The notes: generated by a model from the sequence alone, not told the origin. A stretch of DNA of 64,000 bases from Apium graveolens (GCF_009905375.1 NC_133650.1:298157957-298221956); one strand, 5' to 3'; shown: positions 22,637-33,746, counted from the stretch's first letter. Translations and numbers: made by a program.

Positions 22637-23092
22637 ACCTCCGTCCTTGGGTCTCGGTGCCCCTGGATTCATCTTCATCAGCAAACTCTTGAGAGAGTCC
22701 ACTTTCAAAACTGTAAGAATATAAACAACCAAACCCTTTCTTGAATATGAATGTTCATTTTAGCCACGTTTGTGTGAGCTTGTTGCTTTAGGCCACGTTT
22801 GTGTGAGCCCGCTCTTGTTTGTTAAGTTTTAGCTGTTTAGGGTTTAATAATCTTGATAATCTTGAAGCCTGGGGTTTGATAGTCTTGGTGATTTTAAAAC
22901 CCAGAACTGTTTTAGCTTGCATATTTTCTTTTGTGTTCAAGAGTCTGCTGTTCTTGTTTGGTATTATTGTTAGCAAAACCCAAAAAGTTTGCTTGCTGTT
23001 ATTCTGGAATTTTTTTGCAACATTCAAAAAAGCAACCTCAGATCCACATTTGTAGCCTCAAATCTTGGTTAGTTGTTTGTACAATTGTGGTA

Positions 23093-24892
23093 ATGGCAAG
23101 AGCAGGAAAAAGTAAAGCTGGTAGGCCCTCCGCCAGTACCCACATTCAGGATCAAGACCCCTCTCAAGCCCAAGAACCTGGAGGAGATAGAGAGATCTTC
23201 CAGGAGCAACCACTGACGCAACATACCTCGGTAAGAGATGCCAGAAATGTCATAGAGCTCAATCAGTACAAGTATACCAATGTTCCAGTTGCAGAGGAGC
23301 ATATGGCCAACTTAACAAGCCACGAACTTGCTGAAGCAATCAGGCTCTACAAAGATGAACAAGCCCGGGCTCAGATGGAATTTGAACAAGATGATGAGCA
23401 AGAAGAGTCCGGAGACTCTCAACAATCCAGGAGATCTGTCTTCGACCGAATTGGGGCCAAGTCAAAGAAAAATCAAAAGGAGCCTAGCAAGAAGGAGACA
23501 GAAGCAACCAGAAAGAAAAAGTTAGAAGAAATCAGAGAAAAGATAAGAAAGGAAGAGGAAGAAAAGCTGGAGCAAAAACTTCAGAAAAGAATGCAACTGG
23601 AGGAGAGGCTCCTAGCTAAAGCAAGAGGCAAAAGAACTCGGAGGGACCCTACCCCCGAACTTATTTCTGATGACGAAGAGGAGGGTCAGAAAGATCTCAA
23701 GGACATGATTTACGAGCTCCAGAGAAAAATGGAGAAAGAATCCGGGGTGGAAGTTGGGGAGACCCTCACGCCCTTCAGCCACTCCCTAGAAGCCATCCCT
23801 CGACAGAAAAATCTCAAACACTACAACTTCGACTCTTTCGATGGACTGGGGGATTCAGAAGAGCACCTCAACTACTTCGAACAGATAGCTCAGATATACT
23901 ATTACAATGACTTGACGAAATCCAGATTCTTCGCCTCGACTCTCAAAGGGAGGGCTCAAAGATGGTTCAGCAGAATCCCATCAAGAAGCATCCACTCCTG
24001 GAAAGAATTCAGAGGAGCCTTCCTCAGAAGATTCAGAGCCAATAAAACACATGAAATGCACATGTGCCACCTGGAGACAATCCGCCAGTATGATAACGAA
24101 GCACTCTCAGCCTATATGCGGAGGTTCCAGGAAGCCATCAACAAAGTTTCGAATCTCGATGAAAGGGAGGCTCTAAGCATATTTCGAAGAAACCTGGATC
24201 CAGAACACAATGAGAGGTATATTGTGGAGTTGATAAACAAAGAGCCCCAAAGCTTGGCCGCTGCTTATTCTATGGCAGCTCGATTCATAAAAGAAACATA
24301 TGTTCTTCAGGCAATGAGAATGACTCGGAATGGAGGAAACGGGAACAAATCTTCTGATGACCGACCGAAAGGGGGTTACCATCAGGAGAAAAAGTTCAAA
24401 CAAAGCAACCAAACCCAGCAAACAAATGTTGTACAAAACACCCCAATATTCCAAAGATTGGGTCCTAAAACAGAATCCAAAAGTGATCTCGGTCCCCCTA
24501 GGCAGCAAAGGGAGCCTAGGCAAGAGCCAGAGTGGACACAACTAAACAGGACCCGGGAAGAGATACTGAAGGAGATCAAGGGAAAGCCATTCTACTATCC
24601 TCCAAAGCCAATGCAGACTCCCCCAGAGAGCAGGTCTTACAACAGACAGTTCGACTATCATGAAACCCATGGGCACAAGACTGAAAATTGTCTCACTTTA
24701 AAATACTTCATTGAAGATCAAGTCAAGAAAGGCAACCTGAATCAATATATCTCAAGGGAGAGAAATCAGAGAGAAGAAAGGCAAAGGAAAGGTAAGAATG
24801 TGGTGAATGTGGTCCTAGGAGGTTCGTACTCCCCCCTAGGAGCCCGGGCTCAGGAGATGAAATGTTCTCCATTCAATCCTACCCGGAGATGA
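23093..24892 (+). CDS. G1 gag protein
   Basis: About 600 codons from ATG at 23093 (MARAGKSKAG). Seen in order: a Lys/Glu-rich coiled-coil region (about 110-190), the Retrotrans_gag core (about 241-330) with GRAQRWFSRIPSRSIHSWKEF and RRFRANK, then a Gln/Asn-rich stretch and a zinc-knuckle remnant YHETHGHKTENC. The knuckle's first cysteine is replaced by Phe (residue before DYHE). Gag proteins package the element RNA in virus-like particles. The frame closes at a TGA (24890-24892) and the protease follows in another frame with a 31-base overlap. I cannot tell whether this is a programmed shift or an indel near 24850. Confidence 0.8.
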   Translation: MARAGKSKAGRPSASTHIQDQDPSQAQEPGGDREIFQEQPLTQHTSVRDARNVIELNQYKYTNVPVAEEHMANLTSHELAEAIRLYKDEQARAQMEFEQDDEQEESGDSQQSRRSVFDRIGAKSKKNQKEPSKKETEATRKKKLEEIREKIRKEEEEKLEQKLQKRMQLEERLLAKARGKRTRRDPTPELISDDEEEGQKDLKDMIYELQRKMEKESGVEVGETLTPFSHSLEAIPRQKNLKHYNFDSFDGLGDSEEHLNYFEQIAQIYYYNDLTKSRFFASTLKGRAQRWFSRIPSRSIHSWKEFRGAFLRRFRANKTHEMHMCHLETIRQYDNEALSAYMRRFQEAINKVSNLDEREALSIFRRNLDPEHNERYIVELINKEPQSLAAAYSMAARFIKETYVLQAMRMTRNGGNGNKSSDDRPKGGYHQEKKFKQSNQTQQTNVVQNTPIFQRLGPKTESKSDLGPPRQQREPRQEPEWTQLNRTREEILKEIKGKPFYYPPKPMQTPPESRSYNRQFDYHETHGHKTENCLTLKYFIEDQVKKGNLNQYISRERNQREERQRKGKNVVNVVLGGSYSPLGARAQEMKCSPFNPTRR

Positions 24893-25788
24893 TGATCTCA
24901 TTCAGCAACAAGGATTATGAAGGAGTCAACCCGAATCACAATGAAGCCTTGGTTGTAACACTTGATATCTTTGACAACGAAGTAAGAAGGATGTTGATCG
25001 ATAATGGATCCTCAGTAAACATACTCTTCAAGCATACTGTGGACAGGATGAAGCTTGGGAGCGTACGCTCCAATGAATGCCAAGAGAACTCTCTGTATGG
25101 GTTCGGGAACAACTTGGTCCCGATCCAGGGAACTTTATATTTGCCAGTCGTATTCGGATCGGGCTCAAACCAAGTTACCCATGTGATAAAGTTCTACGTG
25201 ATCAATACTCCTTCATCCTACAACGGCATAATCGGGCGCTCGGCCTTGACCAGGATCCAAGCAATCACCTCCATATCACATTTGAAAATCAAATTCCCAA
25301 CTCCAACTGGGGTAGGAGAAATCAAGGGAGACTATGAGGTAGCTGAAAGATGTTATAGCCAGGCTCTGGTAATGGCTGAAACCCACCAAGACAACAAAAG
25401 AAAGGCCGTGGTACTCCGGAAACAACAAAGTATTAAGAAACATCGCCCCCATCCAAGGGACGATGCGAGGAAAGAAGTTCAGGTCATAGAGTCCCTCTCA
25501 AATCCGAAAGCAACCAAACCAAGCTCAGAAGAGCAAAAAAGCAACCAAGTCACAGAAGGGATTGAATTGAGCCTAGGCCTTGGCCAAACCAACCCTACTA
25601 TGCAAGCAACCAACCCAGAAAAAATTGGAGAAAGAAACAATAAAGAGATGACAGCCCAGGCTCAGATTTATATGAAAAAGAACACAGAGGCTCGGATCCA
25701 GAAGATGGTATCAAATACGGATCAATCCAAGATAGAGGCCGCTGTCGAAACAGAAACAATTCTTATCAGTACAAGCGATCCTTCCTAA
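24862..25788 (+). pseudogene. G1 aspartic protease region
   Basis: 308 codons containing the retropepsin motif LIDNGSSVNIL and GIIGRSAL, which fold as the protease that cuts the polyprotein. In Tat elements the usual DTG is often DNG, as here. A Lys/Glu-rich linker follows and the frame stops at TAA 25786-25788; the reverse transcriptase continues in the same frame right after it. A stop between protease and RT could lie in an intron, as described for Ogre elements, or be simple decay. The other defects of this copy favour decay. Confidence 0.75.
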
Positions 25789-27089
25789 AAGATAAAGATA
25801 GGATCCGGGCTCGAGGCTAATTTCAGAAAAGACCTGGTATCGCTGCTCCAAGGGTACTCTGATATATTCGCTTGGACCCCAAAAGAAATGCCCGGGTTGG
25901 ATGAATCCATAGCGATGCATAGTTTGGATGTCAACCTAGAGAGGAAGCCAGTCAAGCAAAAGAGAAGAAATTTTGCCCCAGAAAGGCAGAAATCAATCAA
26001 TGAAAAATTTGAGAAACTACTGAAAGCTGGAATAATATGCGAAGTCAAGTACCCGGAATGGCTGGCAAATGTAGTGATGGTGAAAAAGCAAACGGAAAAT
26101 GGAGAATGTGTATCAATTACACAGACCTGAACAGCGCATGCCCCAAAGACCCCTACCCCTTGCCAAACATTGATCAATTGATCGATGCGACTTCTGGGCA
26201 CGTGATGCTAAGTTTCATGGACGCCTACTCGGGGTACAACCAGATCAAGATGAATCCCAGAGACATTCTAAAGACAGCCTTCATCACCCACAGGGCGGTC
26301 TATGCCTATGTAATGCTGCCGTTCGGATTGACTAATGCGGGAACAACATATCAAAGGGCAATGAATAAAATCTTCAAGGACCAGATTGGAAGGAACCTGG
26401 AATCCTATGTGGACGACATGATTGCAAAATCCACAAGCATCCCCGGGCACATAGGAGACCTGAGAGAATGCTTCGACAACTTGAGAAAATACTCACTCAG
26501 GCTCAATCCAGAAAAATGTACATTCGGAGTAGGGGCAGGAAAATTCCTTGGATTCATGATAAGCAACCGAGGGATTGAGGCCAACCCAGAAAAGATAAAG
26601 GCAATCCAAGAGATAAAGGCCCCCAGAACACAAAAAGATGTGCAGAAGCTAGCAGGATCACTAGCAGCACTCAGAAGATTTATCTCCAAGCTAGCTGAGA
26701 GATGCCTACCCTTTTTTGACCTGTTAAAAGGAGCAACCAACAAGAGAGAAGTTAATTGGAGCCCGGAATACCAAAGCGCATTTGAAGAAATCAAAAGGTA
26801 CCTTTCTCAACCCACTGTGTTAACAAAAGCTCAACCCGGGGAACCCCTATCCCTTTACCTGTCAGCAGGGGCCCTGGCAGTTGGAGCAACCTTGATCAGG
26901 GAAGAGAATGGCAAACATCAACCAGTTTATTATGTGAGCCAAGTGCTAAAAGATGCAGAGACCCGGTATCCGAGGCTAGATGTCTCAGGGAGATTGGTAA
27001 ATTGGGCAGTTGAGCTGAGTCAATTCAATTTGAGTTTCATCCGTAGAACAGCATTCAAAGCCCAAGCTCTAGCCGATTTCATCATATAA
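25789..27089 (+). pseudogene. G1 reverse transcriptase and broken RNase H
   Basis: RT motifs seen: KRRNFAPER, YTDLNSACPKDPYPLP, SFMDAYSGYNQIKM, LPFGLTNAGTTYQRAMN, catalytic YVDDM (about 26408), and FLGFMISNRGIEANPEKI. A one-base loss near 26089 shifts the frame just before the YTDLN block. In the RNase H domain the sequence jumps from ETRYPRL to DVSGRLVNWAVEL at about 26973. Element G2 in this window has about 38 more residues at this place, so an in-frame deletion has removed part of the domain. Ends at a TAA at 27087-27089 after ALADF. Confidence 0.8.
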
Positions 27090-27113
27090 TACAATTTCCC
27101 AGATGAAGAGCCC

Positions 27114-28865
27114 GTGCCCATGAGCATTGACCCTGAGATAAACACAGATCAAGAAACAGAAGCCTGGGCCCTCAAAGTTGATGGTTCTTCAACAAATGAA
27201 AGATCAGGAGCCGGGCTCATCCTAAAAAGCCCAGAAGGATTCACAATCCAAACAGCAATCTCCTTTAGCTTCTCAGCAACAAACAACCAAGCAGAGTACG
27301 AGGCCTTGATTGCAGGATTAAAGCTAGCAAGAACACTCAGGATCCAGAATCTCAAAATCTATAGCGACTCCCATATCGTCGTAAAGCAAATAAATGGCGA
27401 GTACATAGCCAAGGATCCAGTTCTAGCCAAGTACCAGGCTCTGGTCCAAAGCTACCTCGCCTTGATACCAAAAATACAAGTCATCCAAATCTGCAGAGAG
27501 GAAAATTCAGAAGCTGATACACTATCTAAGCTTGTTCAAAATTCATCAGACCTGGATTGCTCCGTCTACTTCGAAGAATTGCAGAAACCAAGCACAGAGT
27601 CTGAGGAAGTCATGGAAATAGACAACAGTCCAAATTGGATGACTCCATTCATTAATTACTTGGAGAAGGGGGAGCTCTCGGAGGATAAAGGGAAGGCACA
27701 AAGGTTAAAGGCAAAAGCTTCAAAATTCTTCATTGAAGAGGGAATACTCTATCGCCGGACCTTCTCCTCCCCAATCCTCAAGTGCATAGGCCCAGGAGAG
27801 GCACAGTACTGCCTCATGGAAGTTCACGAAAGAATCTGCGGGGACCACATGTCCGCAAAAGCACTAGCTTACAAAATTATAAGGCAGGGGTACTACTGGC
27901 CTACTATTCACCAGGATTCAATAGACTTTGTGAAAAAATGCAAGGAATGCCAACCCTTCAGCAATGTGACACGGATGAGCCCAGTCCTACCTTCTTCAGT
28001 CTTGTCATCAATCCCATTTTCCGTATGGGGCATCGATATCATGAGACCCTTTCCCAGGGCCAGAGGAGACCTCAGATACTTACTAGTCTCAATTGATTAT
28101 ATGACAAAATGGGTAGAGGCAAAGGCAATGAGAACAATAAACCAACAAGACTGCGTCAAGTTCATGGATAACATTCTAATGAGGTTCGGGATCCCGAGAG
28201 TACTGGTCTCAGATAATGGTCCGCAATTTGTTGGTTCAAAATTCGAATCCTACCTTCAAGAACGGGGTATCCGGCACAAGAAGTCATCTGTAGCCTACCC
28301 TCAAGGGAATGGCCAAGTTGAAGTAACAAATAGAATACTTCTCAGGGGGATAGAGAAGAGACTCAAGGAAAGCAAAACCAAATGGCCAGAAGAATTGCCT
28401 AATGTACTTTGGGCATACAGAACAAGCCCCAGAACAAGCACAGGAGAAACCCCCTTCAAGCTGGCTTATGGAACGGAAGCCATGCTACCAATTGAAGTAG
28501 GATCCCCCTCCCATCGAGCAATCAACTTTGATGAGATAGCAAATGAGGAGGGGCTCAGAACGAATATTGAGCTAATTGATGAAGTCCGAGACCAGACAGT
28601 GGCAAGAATGGAAAAGTATAAGCAGAAAACAAGAGAGCACTTCAGCAAGAAGTCCCGGGTCAAAAACTTTCAATTTGAAGACCTGGTCCTTTGAGACACG
28701 GAAGCCTCAGACCCCACCAAAACTGGAAAGCTAATGCCAAAGTGGGAAGGCCCATACAAAGTCAAGGAAGTTCCAAGGCCAGGAACATACAAGCTCATGA
28801 ACATGGATGATTCTGAAGTACCAAATACATGGCATGGACTCAGGCTCAAAAAGTTTTACCAGTAG
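27114..28865 (+). pseudogene. G1 second RNase H and integrase
   Basis: Opens with an archaeal-type RNase H (aRH), WALKVDGSSTNERSGAGLIL, NNQAEYEALIAGLKLA and YSDSHIVVKQ, which is the hallmark of Tat-lineage gypsy elements. Integrase follows: an HHCC zinc domain (HERICGDH ... CKECQ), the catalytic triad positions in WGIDIM, SDNGPQF and QVEVTNR, and AYRTSPRTSTGETPFKLAYG. A TGA at 28692-28694 interrupts the C-terminal part, which continues in frame to KKFYQ and a TAG at 28863-28865. Confidence 0.82.
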
Positions 28866-29662
28866 AAAAAGCAACCAAAAGCAACCAGAACTTGTAGCCT
28901 ATGACAAGCAACCAATTTATGATCCTATATTTTGTATGAAAAAATTTGCAAATCAATGAAAAGAATTTTCCTTTCTTAGAAAGTTATTACTTTTAAATTA
29001 CCAGTTATGGAAGCAAAAAACAACCCGGGTACGTTCTCATACCCGGGTTAGAAGCAAAAAACAAAAGCAACCACTATTTGCTTAGAAAAATTCTAAGTAA
29101 ATGGAGCAATCACCAATCCGGGTTAGACATACCCGGATTGAAAGCAAATTTAAAAGCAAAAAACAACCCGGATTAACATTCAAATCCGGGTTGCAAACAA
29201 CCATTATGTACTTACATTTTCCAAGTACATAAAGCAAAAAAGCAAACATCAAGCCGGGTGGGTTTATACCCGGATTGAAAGCAAATTTAAAAGCAAAAAA
29301 CAACCCGTATTAGCATTCAAATCCAGGTTGCAAACAACCACTATGTACATACATTTTCTAAGTACACAAATCAAAAAAGTAAACATCAACCCGGACACGG
29401 TTCCATACCCGGACCAACCCTGATATGAACCCAATCCGGATTAGGGGCCATAACCAGGATCCAGATTGCTAAAAAAAACAGATTGAAGAAAAGCAAATAT
29501 TTCCTACAACGGAAGAAGAGTTTAAAACACAGTCCGGATTGCCATCAACCCGGAACAAATCCAAATATTACACATAGTCCAAATCAAAGTACGACAATGA
29601 GAAATCCTAGAAAATGAAATTACATGGGCTGGGCCCGAGAAGCTTTGCAAAGCTGGTCCGGA
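28866..29662 (+). repeat. G1 3' region with 137-bp tandem repeats
   Basis: Non-coding DNA after integrase. A 137-bp unit beginning GAAAGCAAATTTAAAAGCAA occurs at 29140-29276 and 29277-29413, with a more diverged copy upstream from about 29003. Each unit pairs ACCCGG with CCGGGTT-type strings (local hairpins) and has the CAACCACTATGTAC block. Tandem repeats in the region between pol and the 3' LTR are common in Tat/Ogre elements. Confidence 0.75.
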
Positions 29663-29663
29663 T

Positions 29664-30146
29664 CTAGAGGAAGCTGGGGCTCGGACCATCATAGGGTTCC
29701 GGTTCCCCTTGACCCTGCTCAACTACATCCTTTGCAGCAAGGAACTCCTGAATAAAGCTCTCCCAGGAAGCCAAGGGGTCAGTCTTGATGTGGCGCTCAG
29801 CAACGACCCAGGACCTGCGCACCTCGGGAACCCCGGCCTGAGCAACCTCGAAGTCATAAACATCGCTAGCCTTGAACTCAGCAATGATAGCCTCCTTGTT
29901 CAAATTTTCTTTAGCAGCAAGCTCGGCCTTGAGCCTCTCCACTTCTTTTGCCAGCCCCTCAGCCCGGGTCTCAGAATCCTTCAGCTTCTCATTCAACCCG
30001 GACTCCACCACACGGAATCCCTCCCGGGCCTCCTCCAGCTCTCCCCTCAAGGAATCGGAAAGTATCTTCTCGGCTTTAGTCCGGTTGTTGGCCTCCTTGA
30101 GCTCAGTAAAAGCAACATCGGAGCAAATGGATATTGCACTCCCAAG
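29664..30146 (-). CDS. Antisense coiled-coil ORF of G1 (partial)
   Basis: On the strand opposite to gag-pol, 161 codons are open from a good splice acceptor (TTTTTTTTCTCAG before 30146) to a stop at 29664. The protein is strongly helical, with heptad-like Lys/Glu/Leu content (NEKLKDSETRAEGLAKEVER), and ends PSPSFL. There is no ATG, so this looks like the last exon of a longer spliced ORF whose upstream part was lost at the truncation. Extra ORFs between pol and the 3' LTR, some antisense, are known from Tat-type elements; their role is unknown. The plus-strand frame over the same bases is its shadow. Confidence 0.55.
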   Translation of the reverse strand, partial: LGSAISICSDVAFTELKEANNRTKAEKILSDSLRGELEEAREGFRVVESGLNEKLKDSETRAEGLAKEVERLKAELAAKENLNKEAIIAEFKASDVYDFEVAQAGVPEVRRSWVVAERHIKTDPLASWESFIQEFLAAKDVVEQGQGEPEPYDGPSPSFL

Positions 30147-30150
30147 CTGA

Positions 30151-30710
30151 GAAAAAAAACATAATTATGAGCAAATCATTTTATTATGTTTAGTTACTTT
30201 GGAAAAATAGGTGCTTTTGTTGCAGACTAAGATGAAAAACACCAAGAACACTTCTCTTCCAAACACTGTGACTAATGATGTGGTTAGAGTTTCGATACAG
30301 GGTGTATTATGACTTTTATGTCCAGAAAAAATCATAATGAAGTAATTAAAGTTGTAACTTTTTACGGGTTGAAAAACAATGAGACCCTAATAGATATTTT
30401 TGACGTTGGTTTTGGAACATTTGATGTATCCATCTTGGAGATTTTGAATGGTGTCATTAAGTTGACATGCACAAATTGATAATTTACAAAAATTCAGCAT
30501 TTAAAAATTCTGCTAAAACAAATTCTAGAGACACGTAGAAATATCACAACTGACAAAAACATAACTCTGTTATTTACAATAAACTTAAAAAAAGAATTCA
30601 CAAACGAACATAACCTAAGAGCATCACATTAATCATCACCACATAATTATTTTTTCTCACCCAATTGCTAAATATATTTTATATATGAAATTGACAATAA
30701 AAAGGAAAAA
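30151..30710. other. AT-rich DNA after the G1 truncation
   Basis: No coding signal and no similarity to the G1 LTR seen. The change from GC-rich element sequence to AT-rich DNA at about 30150 is abrupt. Confidence 0.5.
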
Positions 30711-30841
30711 TTAGTAGTGTAGAATTATCGAAGGGACATGATGTCGCTGTGGGGCTACCTTAACTTTAGATTTCTCCAAAAAATTCATCACCTGAGACAT
30801 GTGTACTAATTGAATCCCTTCGAGACTTATAACTTTAATGC
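30711..30841 (-). pseudogene. Unidentified exon-like fragment
   Basis: On the minus strand an acceptor CTCCTTGCAG precedes a frame of 43 codons that includes ISLEGIQLVHMSQVMNFLEK and ends at a TAA (30711-30713). Composition is protein-like, but I do not recognise the family. It lies 275 bases downstream of the CSLA-like exon and does not match the next CSLA exon, so the two are probably not from one gene. Confidence 0.3.
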
Positions 30842-31115
30842 CTGCAAGGAGAATGTAATCAGCTTTTACCGTTAAATTAGCATAGACGACATAATATTAG
30901 ACAATTCATTCATTAATAAATAAGCACATAGACTAATACTAATAATAATTGGAGAAATGATCAAGAACTTGAATTATAATAATATTAGTTGGCCAAAAGT
31001 TTCCATGTTGCTCCAATCAACAACTCATACACCTACTCAAAATAAATAATATAAGAACATAAATGTTAACAAAGCATATGAAGGTAGAATTTATAGGATT
31101 TAGAATCAAAGATAC

Positions 31116-31364
31116 CTCTTTCTCATTGTATAATGGTATGTGAACTAAAATCATGGGATAAACTAAACTTCTCATCTCAATATCATTCTTCATGACTTCC
31201 CATTGTAAAACTTTTCGGGTTTTCGTCGTAATAATATGATGAATGCGTTGACAAATCCCATGTACAATCTCTCCAAAATAACTTAACGGGCATTTTTCCT
31301 CATCAAATAGAGCCGAGATAAGATATCTCATTTCCTCATCTTCCATTTTAATACCATCATGCAA
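31116..31364 (-). pseudogene. Mannan synthase (CSLA)-like first-exon fragment
   Basis: The minus-strand frame contains the block VLQWEVMKNDIEM, then YPMILVHIPLYNEKE, closely matching the start of the GT2 domain of cellulose-synthase-like A proteins (pattern YKWExMxxDxExxxxxYPMVLVQIPMYNExE). It is followed by a splice donor GAG/GTATCT at the place where CSLA genes have an intron. CSLA enzymes make the mannan backbone in the Golgi. Here the N-terminal membrane segment and all later exons (catalytic DXD, QXXRW) are missing, and the residues before VHGICQ do not look like CSLA. I read it as a captured or decayed fragment, not a working gene. Confidence 0.6.
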
Positions 31365-32255
31365 GTAAATAATACAAAAATCAAAACATTGTCTTTTAGA
31401 ACTAATATCAAATGGTTGGAGTGCAAAACTTAAATTCTAACAAAATTGAAAAACTAATTGAATCATGATAAGACTAAAAATGTCACCTGATTGTATAAAA
31501 GATTAACGAAAAAATACTAATGAAATTGATATGCATCAAAATACAGTACCATAGTATCCAAAAATGAATGATTAAATACATGCATATTTTTGAGTCATTT
31601 AATATAATAAAGTGGTTACCGGTTGAACAGAAGCAATATTGATAGACATATGCAAACATAAAGAAACCATGGACAATCATCTGCAAAAATAGGAATAAAA
31701 ATTATGAATATTGATATACAAAAAAACCAATCAAAAACGTGAATAAGCAACCAAATCGCAAAAAAATATAAACATAAATATGTTTTGTACAGAAAAAAGA
31801 GATTGCTTGCATATTATGAGGTGAATGATGTGTAACGATATGCACATTACTTTTATTATGACATGATAAGTTCTTATTGTCAACTACTTCATTTTAATAC
31901 TCTCATGCAAGAAACAAAACACCAAAATACACATAAAGTTATTTAGAACTAACATCAAATAATTGGAGTGCAAAAACTTAAGTTCTAACAAAATCGAAAA
32001 AATAATTGAATCATGATAAGACTAAAAAGATCATAGGATTGTGTATTGAGATGTTTCAAAAGATTAACGAAAAAATATTAACGAAATCGAGATATATAAA
32101 ATTACAGTAGAATAGTATATCCAAAAAAGAATGTTAAACACAATCATATTTTTGAATCATTTAAAAGAATAAATTGGTTACCGATTGAACATAAGCAAAT
32201 ATTGATAGTTATCTGCAAACAGAATCAACAACCATTGATAATCATCTGCAAAAAA
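31335..32255. repeat. Diverged direct duplication, two ~360-bp copies
   Basis: Copy 1 (about 31335-31690) and copy 2 (about 31880-32255) share long blocks in the same order: CATTTTAATAC..TCATGCAAG, GGAGTGCAAAA, AATTGAATCATGATAAGACTA, AAAAGATTAACGAAAAAATA, TGGTTACCG.TTGAACA and ATCATCTGCAAAAA. Copy 1 overlaps the start of the CSLA-like frame; copy 2 has an early stop at the same place, so the coding part was not duplicated or has been lost. No element ends found. Confidence 0.65.
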
Positions 32256-33741
32256 GAAACCATTCAAAATTGTGAGTGTTTAACCATCACACAAAAAAAA
32301 CTTAAAACATGTATCTAAAGATATACTGTGAGAAATTATGAATTTATGAAAAATGAAGACGAATAATGTATAAGATGATGAGTATTGCGCGTAAAGAATG
32401 AAGAAGATGTAATCTAATTTTTTTTTAATTATTCTGTTAATGTAAATTGTGGATCTATGATTGATTGATTAATGATTTGTTATATTGGTGAAAATATTTC
32501 AATTGTAGGATTGATATTGTTTCTAATATTTTAATTATTTTAAAACCCATGTAAGTATTGGATAGTCTGTGGATCTAGGCTGATTTGTATTAGAATTAGT
32601 ATGTTTAGAAATATAGGTCGACCCACTGGTCAAATTTCAAAAATACGGGTCAAAATATTTACAAAATTGTCATTCTTAGTACAAATTTTTAGGTCTATTC
32701 ACTAATGCTCATTAAGATATAATAGATAATTTTAAGAGTTAAAATAAAATAAGTTGTTGTTCAAGCGTCCGCCTGTTCTGAGTTTTAAAATGCCCATGTC
32801 ATCTCAAAAAAATTGACCCTTAGTTAACTTAGCAAAAAGAAAGTGAAGTGCTCCATTTTTAGATAAAAAAATGAATAGAAAAGATACTAAACTCTAGTTA
32901 TTGAAAAACTAGTAAACTCGTAGAGACTAATTTGAGTACATGACAAAATAAATGATTACTTGCCACTTAATAAATTATTGTTCTAACATTTTTACTACCA
33001 AAATCTTTAGTTAAATCTTTAAAATTAGAATTCGTTAGCAATTTCTTCCTATAGATCACATAACCAATTTATATTCGGTAATTTTTGTAACATAGTATAA
33101 CAGAGATACGACCTAATTCACTTCAAATTTTAAACCTAATTTTTTTTTAAAGTCATTTTTTATTGTTTTTTTTGAAAAAAATAAAATAAAATTACCCCTA
33201 TAAGATGAATGCCCCATGCAGCTTGTATTCTTGCCTTACCGACCCTATCGATGAGTTGTAATGATAAAAGGATATACCAGTCATCACCCGTAGTTATAGT
33301 AGGAGTATTATGTAAAGTAAACAGGCCGATTGTAGGCTTAGATCTGAATGAGTAAGCGATTAAGTGGCATGCAAAAACCTCAAATTATAAATAAAATTGT
33401 CATGATAAAATGGCATGTTATACCAATCATTTAAGTCACCTCAAATTTTCAAACGGATTTTATGTGGTGTGTTCATAGGCACACAATAAGAAATGATGTG
33501 TCAAATTTTAGTTTGTCTTTTAATAATAAATATTGATGAACCCCTGCATTCACATCAATTTTATCACTAGAAACACTCTAAAATCATAAAAATTGGTGTT
33601 TAATATATGAGCACAAACTAGACAAACTATTTTCTAGTAGTACTTCCTTTTTCTTCGTACATCCAATCGAATGATTCACCAAGATAACATTTATAATTAT
33701 ACCCAAAAGTTGCAGGCACTTAAAGCTCCATTCCTGGCTTG
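32256..33741. other. AT-rich intergenic
   Basis: No gene, RNA or clear repeat boundary seen in this stretch before the copia D target site. Confidence 0.5.
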
Positions 33742-33746
33742 TAATC

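Larger units (their letters stand above)
21734..30150 (+). mobile_element. Ty3/gypsy Tat-lineage element G1, decayed
   Basis: Plus-strand element: 5' LTR ending 22616, a TGGCGCTAGAAGGAGG primer-binding site, gag, protease, RT/RNase H, a second RNase H, integrase (to 28865), a long 3' region with tandem repeats, and an antisense ORF. The extra RNase H before integrase and the DNGSS protease motif place it in the Tat group. It is defective: a frame change between gag and protease, stops at 25786, 27087 and 28692, a one-base deletion at about 26089, a deletion within the first RNase H, and no 3' LTR anywhere downstream. The sequence changes character at about 30150, which I take as a truncation point. 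The exact left end is uncertain (21734 is one TG candidate). Confidence 0.85.

Noticed and set aside
22328..22724. Plus-strand frames in the G1 leader
   Set aside because: They cross the LTR end and primer-binding site, so cannot be a real protein of the element.
25786..25788. Ogre-type intron between protease and reverse transcriptase in G1
   Set aside because: Only one stop separates the domains and no convincing donor/acceptor pair was seen; simple decay fits better.
29709..30164. Plus-strand 151-codon frame
   Set aside because: Shadow of the antisense coiled-coil ORF, which has the better composition and a splice acceptor.
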